Shown here: one piece after another, positions 6,655 to 6,815 of the stretch
How positions within the stretch are numbered: position 1 is the stretch's first letter
Layout: the number at the start of each line of letters is the position of its first letter
Assembly (NCBI GenBank): GCA_035640715.1
Contig: DASQVO010000547.1
Coordinates: 1-6,815 of the forward strand
DNA from: DASQVO01 sp035640715
GTDB lineage: Bacteria; Actinomycetota; Actinomycetes; Streptosporangiales; Streptosporangiaceae
Reading direction: 5' to 3'
Length of the DNA: 6,815 nt
The notes under the pieces: model-generated
What the model was told of the DNA's origin: nothing
What the model saw: the letters and a program-made list of their open reading frames with translations, nothing else
Databases searched by the model: none
Made by a program: the position numbers and the translations under genes

Positions 6655-6815
6655 TCATGACCGGACGAGACGCGCGATCGCGTCGGAGGCTTCGCGGACC
6701 TTCCCGGCCGCGCTGTCTCCGCCTTAGCCACCGCCTGGGTGACGCAGTGGCTCAGATGCTCCTCGAGCAGGCCGAGGGCGACCGATTGCAGGGCCTTGGT
6801 CGCGGCCGCCACCTG
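6655..6815 (-). pseudogene. csoR: CsoR-like copper-sensing repressor, 3' part with a frameshift
   Basis: This is the C-terminal part of a CsoR/RcnR (DUF156) repressor, an all-helical tetramer that leaves DNA when it binds Cu(I). From base 6815 the frame reads QVAAATKALQSVALGLLEEH, then LSHCVTQAVAKAE. EEHLSHC holds the His and the second Cys of the copper site, spaced four apart as in Mycobacterium CsoR; the first Cys lies outside the window. After AKAE the same frame turns to arginine- and proline-rich text, while the neighbouring frame gives DSAAGKVREASDAIARLVRS and a stop at 6655-6657, a typical CsoR end. One base is missing at about 6716-6720 (GAGGAC reduced to GAGAC would explain it). The unshifted frame runs to 6531 and ends in an ATGA overlap with the next gene's start. 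The His argues against a CstR-type persulfide sensor, which uses two Cys. Real mutation or sequencing error cannot be separated here. Confidence 0.8.

Noticed and set aside
1..6815. CRISPR array, tRNA, rRNA or insertion sequence
   Set aside because: No spaced direct repeats, no cloverleaf or rRNA-like text and no transposase motif or terminal inverted repeats were seen; the only direct repeat noted is the 18-bp coding duplication.

Overview
The window is GC-rich throughout (codon third positions are mostly G or C) and its genes match families typical of Actinobacteria: a CsoR/DUF156 regulator, a cysteine synthase-rhodanese fusion, a GAF-type LuxR regulator, a DUF5134-like membrane protein and a two-permease metal ABC transporter. 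A mycelial or soil actinobacterium is likely; I cannot name the genus.

Layout. Plus strand, left: a metal-type ABC transporter operon, with the 3' part of an ATPase (1-432) followed by two different ABC-3 family permeases (439-1350 and 1394-2227). A perfect palindrome sits over the last stop codon. From about 2228 to 2366 lies a short convergent intergenic stretch. Everything to the right is on the minus strand. Read in transcription order from the right edge it holds: the C-terminal part of a CsoR-like copper-sensing repressor (6815-6655); a strong hairpin (6583-6620); a cysteine synthase-rhodanese fusion lacking its N-terminus (6534-5335); a LuxR-type regulator (5192-4044); a secreted protein with two tandem cupredoxin-like domains (4104-3187); a multi-span membrane protein (3122-2564); and a DUF5134-like membrane protein (2499-2367).

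The minus-strand block looks like an accessory metal and sulfur stress locus: copper sensing, persulfide/rhodanese chemistry, a possible extracytoplasmic copper protein and two partner membrane proteins. It is also heavily damaged. csoR has a one-base frameshift close to its end. The cysteine synthase domain has lost the segment carrying the PLP lysine. The membrane protein and the DUF5134-like gene each join the start of the family to its end, out of frame. The LuxR reading frame runs past its HTH domain into the next gene. Either this is a decaying island in which the cupredoxin and regulator genes are the best preserved, or the assembly has errors in this stretch. The transporter operon next to it shows no damage.
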